DNA from: Neobacillus soli NBRC 102451
GTDB lineage: Bacteria; Bacillota; Bacilli; Bacillales; Cytobacillaceae
Reading direction: 5' to 3'
Assembly: GCF_001591665.1 (NCBI RefSeq)
Contig: NZ_BCVI01000006.1
Span: 124,001-188,000, forward strand
Length of the DNA stretch: 64,000 nt
In this document: in pieces, positions 63,140 through 64,000 of the stretch
Layout of the letters: each line of letters starts with the position of its first letter
Position numbering within the stretch: the first letter of the stretch is position 1
The notes under the pieces: generated by a model
Databases searched by the model: none
Told to the model about the DNA's origin: nothing
Seen by the model: the letters and a program-made list of their open reading frames with translations, nothing else
Made by a program: the position numbers and the translations under genes

Positions 63140-63171
63140 TTGTACAGACTGTCTAATGAAGGCGTTTTACA
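63140..63171. promoter_or_regulatory. Operator-like site upstream of the aminotransferase gene
   Basis: TTGTACA-GAC-TGTCTAA (63140-63156) keeps the TACAG-N-CTGT core of the perfect repeat at 55182, and a half-site TTTTACA follows at 63165-63171. Shared control of the aminotransferase with the pyrimidine operon is inferred. Confidence 0.5.
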
Positions 63172-63195
63172 GATACGAGATGATTAATTGCCGCG

Positions 63196-63208
63196 GGTGT
63201 CAGGCACC
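63196..63208 (+). repeat. GGTGTCAGGCACC element, single copy
   Basis: A lone copy of the palindromic core 28 bp before the aminotransferase start, without a paired arm or T-run. It lies in the leader of that gene rather than at a transcript end. Confidence 0.65.
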
Positions 63209-63236
63209 AATAAAAACAATGGGAGGGAAGAGAGTA

Positions 63237-64000
63237 ATGGTTCAAACAAGTCGATCTCAGGATACTTTACAGGAAAAAGACGATAAATATGTATGGCATT
63301 CGATGAAGCCTTATAATCCCAACGCAACGATTGTTGCAACAAAGGCTGAGGGTTCGTGGGTGACAGATGCTGATGGGAAGCGTTATTTAGATGCGATGGC
63401 GGGTCTGTGGTGTGTCAATATTGGTTATGGAAGAACCGAACTTGCAGAAGCAGCTTATGAACAATTGAAAGAAATGGCTTATTTTCCATTATCACAAAGC
63501 CATGTCCCTGCTATTAAACTAGCAGAAAAGCTGAATGAAATGCTTGGCGATGAGTATGTCATCTTTTTCTCTAACAGCGGTTCCGAAGCTAATGAAACCG
63601 CCTTTAAAATAGTAAGACAGTACCACCAGCAAAAGGGTGAACAGAACCGCTACAAAATCGTTTCACGCTACCGCGCTTATCACGGTAATTCAATGGGGGC
63701 ATTGGCGGCAACGGGGCAGGCACAAAGGAAATATAAATACGAGCCGCTTGCACCGGGATTCATTCATGTCTCGCCACCCGATTCTTACCGTGAAGATACG
63801 AATGTCGCAGACCCAATGGAATTGTCCTCGGTAAAAGAAATTGATCGAACGATGACATGGGAGCTAAGTGAAAGCATTGCCGCGATGATTATGGAACCAA
63901 TCATTACAGGCGGTGGCGTGCTTGTTCCTCCTGATGGTTATATGAAGGCGGCCAAAGAGGTTTGTGAAAAACACGGGGCACTTCTGATCGTCGATGAGGT
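63237..64000 (+). CDS. Class III omega-amino-acid:pyruvate aminotransferase, cut by the window edge
   Basis: The first 254 codons of a PLP aminotransferase run off the right edge without a stop. Class III features are SWVTDADGKRYLDAMAGLWC, FFSNSGSEANETAFKIVRQY, RYRAYHGNSMGALAATG and the start of the cofactor aspartate motif LLIVDEV. It resembles beta-alanine:pyruvate transaminases. GGGAGGGAAGAG precedes ATG 63237. After hydA, beta-alanine from uracil would be its natural substrate, giving malonate semialdehyde. The PLP lysine and C-terminus are outside the window. Confidence 0.88.
   Translation, partial: MVQTSRSQDTLQEKDDKYVWHSMKPYNPNATIVATKAEGSWVTDADGKRYLDAMAGLWCVNIGYGRTELAEAAYEQLKEMAYFPLSQSHVPAIKLAEKLNEMLGDEYVIFFSNSGSEANETAFKIVRQYHQQKGEQNRYKIVSRYRAYHGNSMGALAATGQAQRKYKYEPLAPGFIHVSPPDSYREDTNVADPMELSSVKEIDRTMTWELSESIAAMIMEPIITGGGVLVPPDGYMKAAKEVCEKHGALLIVDE

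Noticed and set aside
1..64000. tRNA, rRNA, prophage, insertion sequence or integrase genes
   Set aside because: None was seen on either strand; no transposase-like protein or long terminal inverted repeats were found.

Overview
The window comes from a spore-forming, low-GC member of the Bacillaceae. The evidence is an alpha/beta-type small acid-soluble spore protein gene, strong AGGAGG ribosome sites with many TTG/GTG starts, consensus sigma-A promoters and a cre-like box. A Neobacillus- or Mesobacillus-like host is my inference; no rRNA or tRNA gene is present to fix it. I see no phage, insertion sequence, CRISPR array or replication origin.

Layout. (1) 0-2.5 kb: the first codons of a leftward gene, a ketopantoate-reductase-family gene and a FAD amino-acid oxidase. 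(2) 2.5-16.3 kb: a spore-protein gene, then an accessory catabolic block. It holds a leftward regulator, a flavin reductase, two nearly identical HpaB-type FADH2 monooxygenases, a stand-alone FMN adenylyltransferase, an M20 amidohydrolase, a complete LivJHMGF-type ABC importer, a RidA protein and a DUF1028 protein. Three promoters in this block carry the same TAAT(T)CCGT element 24-25 nt after the -10. I read this as a regulated pathway that imports a small, probably nitrogen-containing compound, hydroxylates it with reduced flavin and opens an amide or carbamoyl bond; the substrate is unknown. (3) 16.5-23.8 kb: a PfkB sugar kinase, a Nudix/metallo-beta-lactamase convergent pair, a 2-hydroxyacid dehydrogenase, a PatB-type C-S lyase, a complete ftsZ outside any division cluster, and a MobA/MocA-type nucleotidyltransferase. 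(4) 23.8-31.7 kb: a hemerythrin-like gene, two small unknown genes and narGHJI.

(5) 31.7-50.4 kb: mostly housekeeping and cell-surface genes. These are a membrane protein that seems to start at ATT, proline dehydrogenase, cyclopropane fatty acid synthase, a SpoIID/LytB protein, a VanW lipoprotein, a secreted 5'-nucleotidase, a large unknown membrane protein, oligoendopeptidase F, a thioesterase, a TetR/MFS efflux pair and a BtuF-like protein without a signal peptide. (6) 50.4-54.1 kb: a persulfide-responsive cluster (CstR, DsrE-like, TusA-rhodanese, rhodanese-persulfide dioxygenase, TauE exporter). A 16-bp CstR-type operator precedes cstR and the first three downstream genes, with two copies before the DsrE-like gene. 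(7) 54.1-64 kb: a small unknown gene, a decayed oxidoreductase remnant, a 570-bp regulatory region, then reductive pyrimidine catabolism (preT, preA, hydA, an NCS1 permease, a small unknown gene, a PucR-type regulator and the start of an omega-amino-acid:pyruvate aminotransferase).

From 21.6 kb onward, intergenic regions repeatedly carry a short palindromic element built on GTGCCTGACAC/GTGTCAGGCAC. It is often a hairpin acting as a terminator, and in one case it supplies the stop codon of a gene. The strongest leads are the flavin-monooxygenase block with its shared promoter element, the operator-per-gene persulfide regulon, the orphan ftsZ, and the repeated TTTTACA-N3-TGTAAAA element ahead of the pyrimidine genes.
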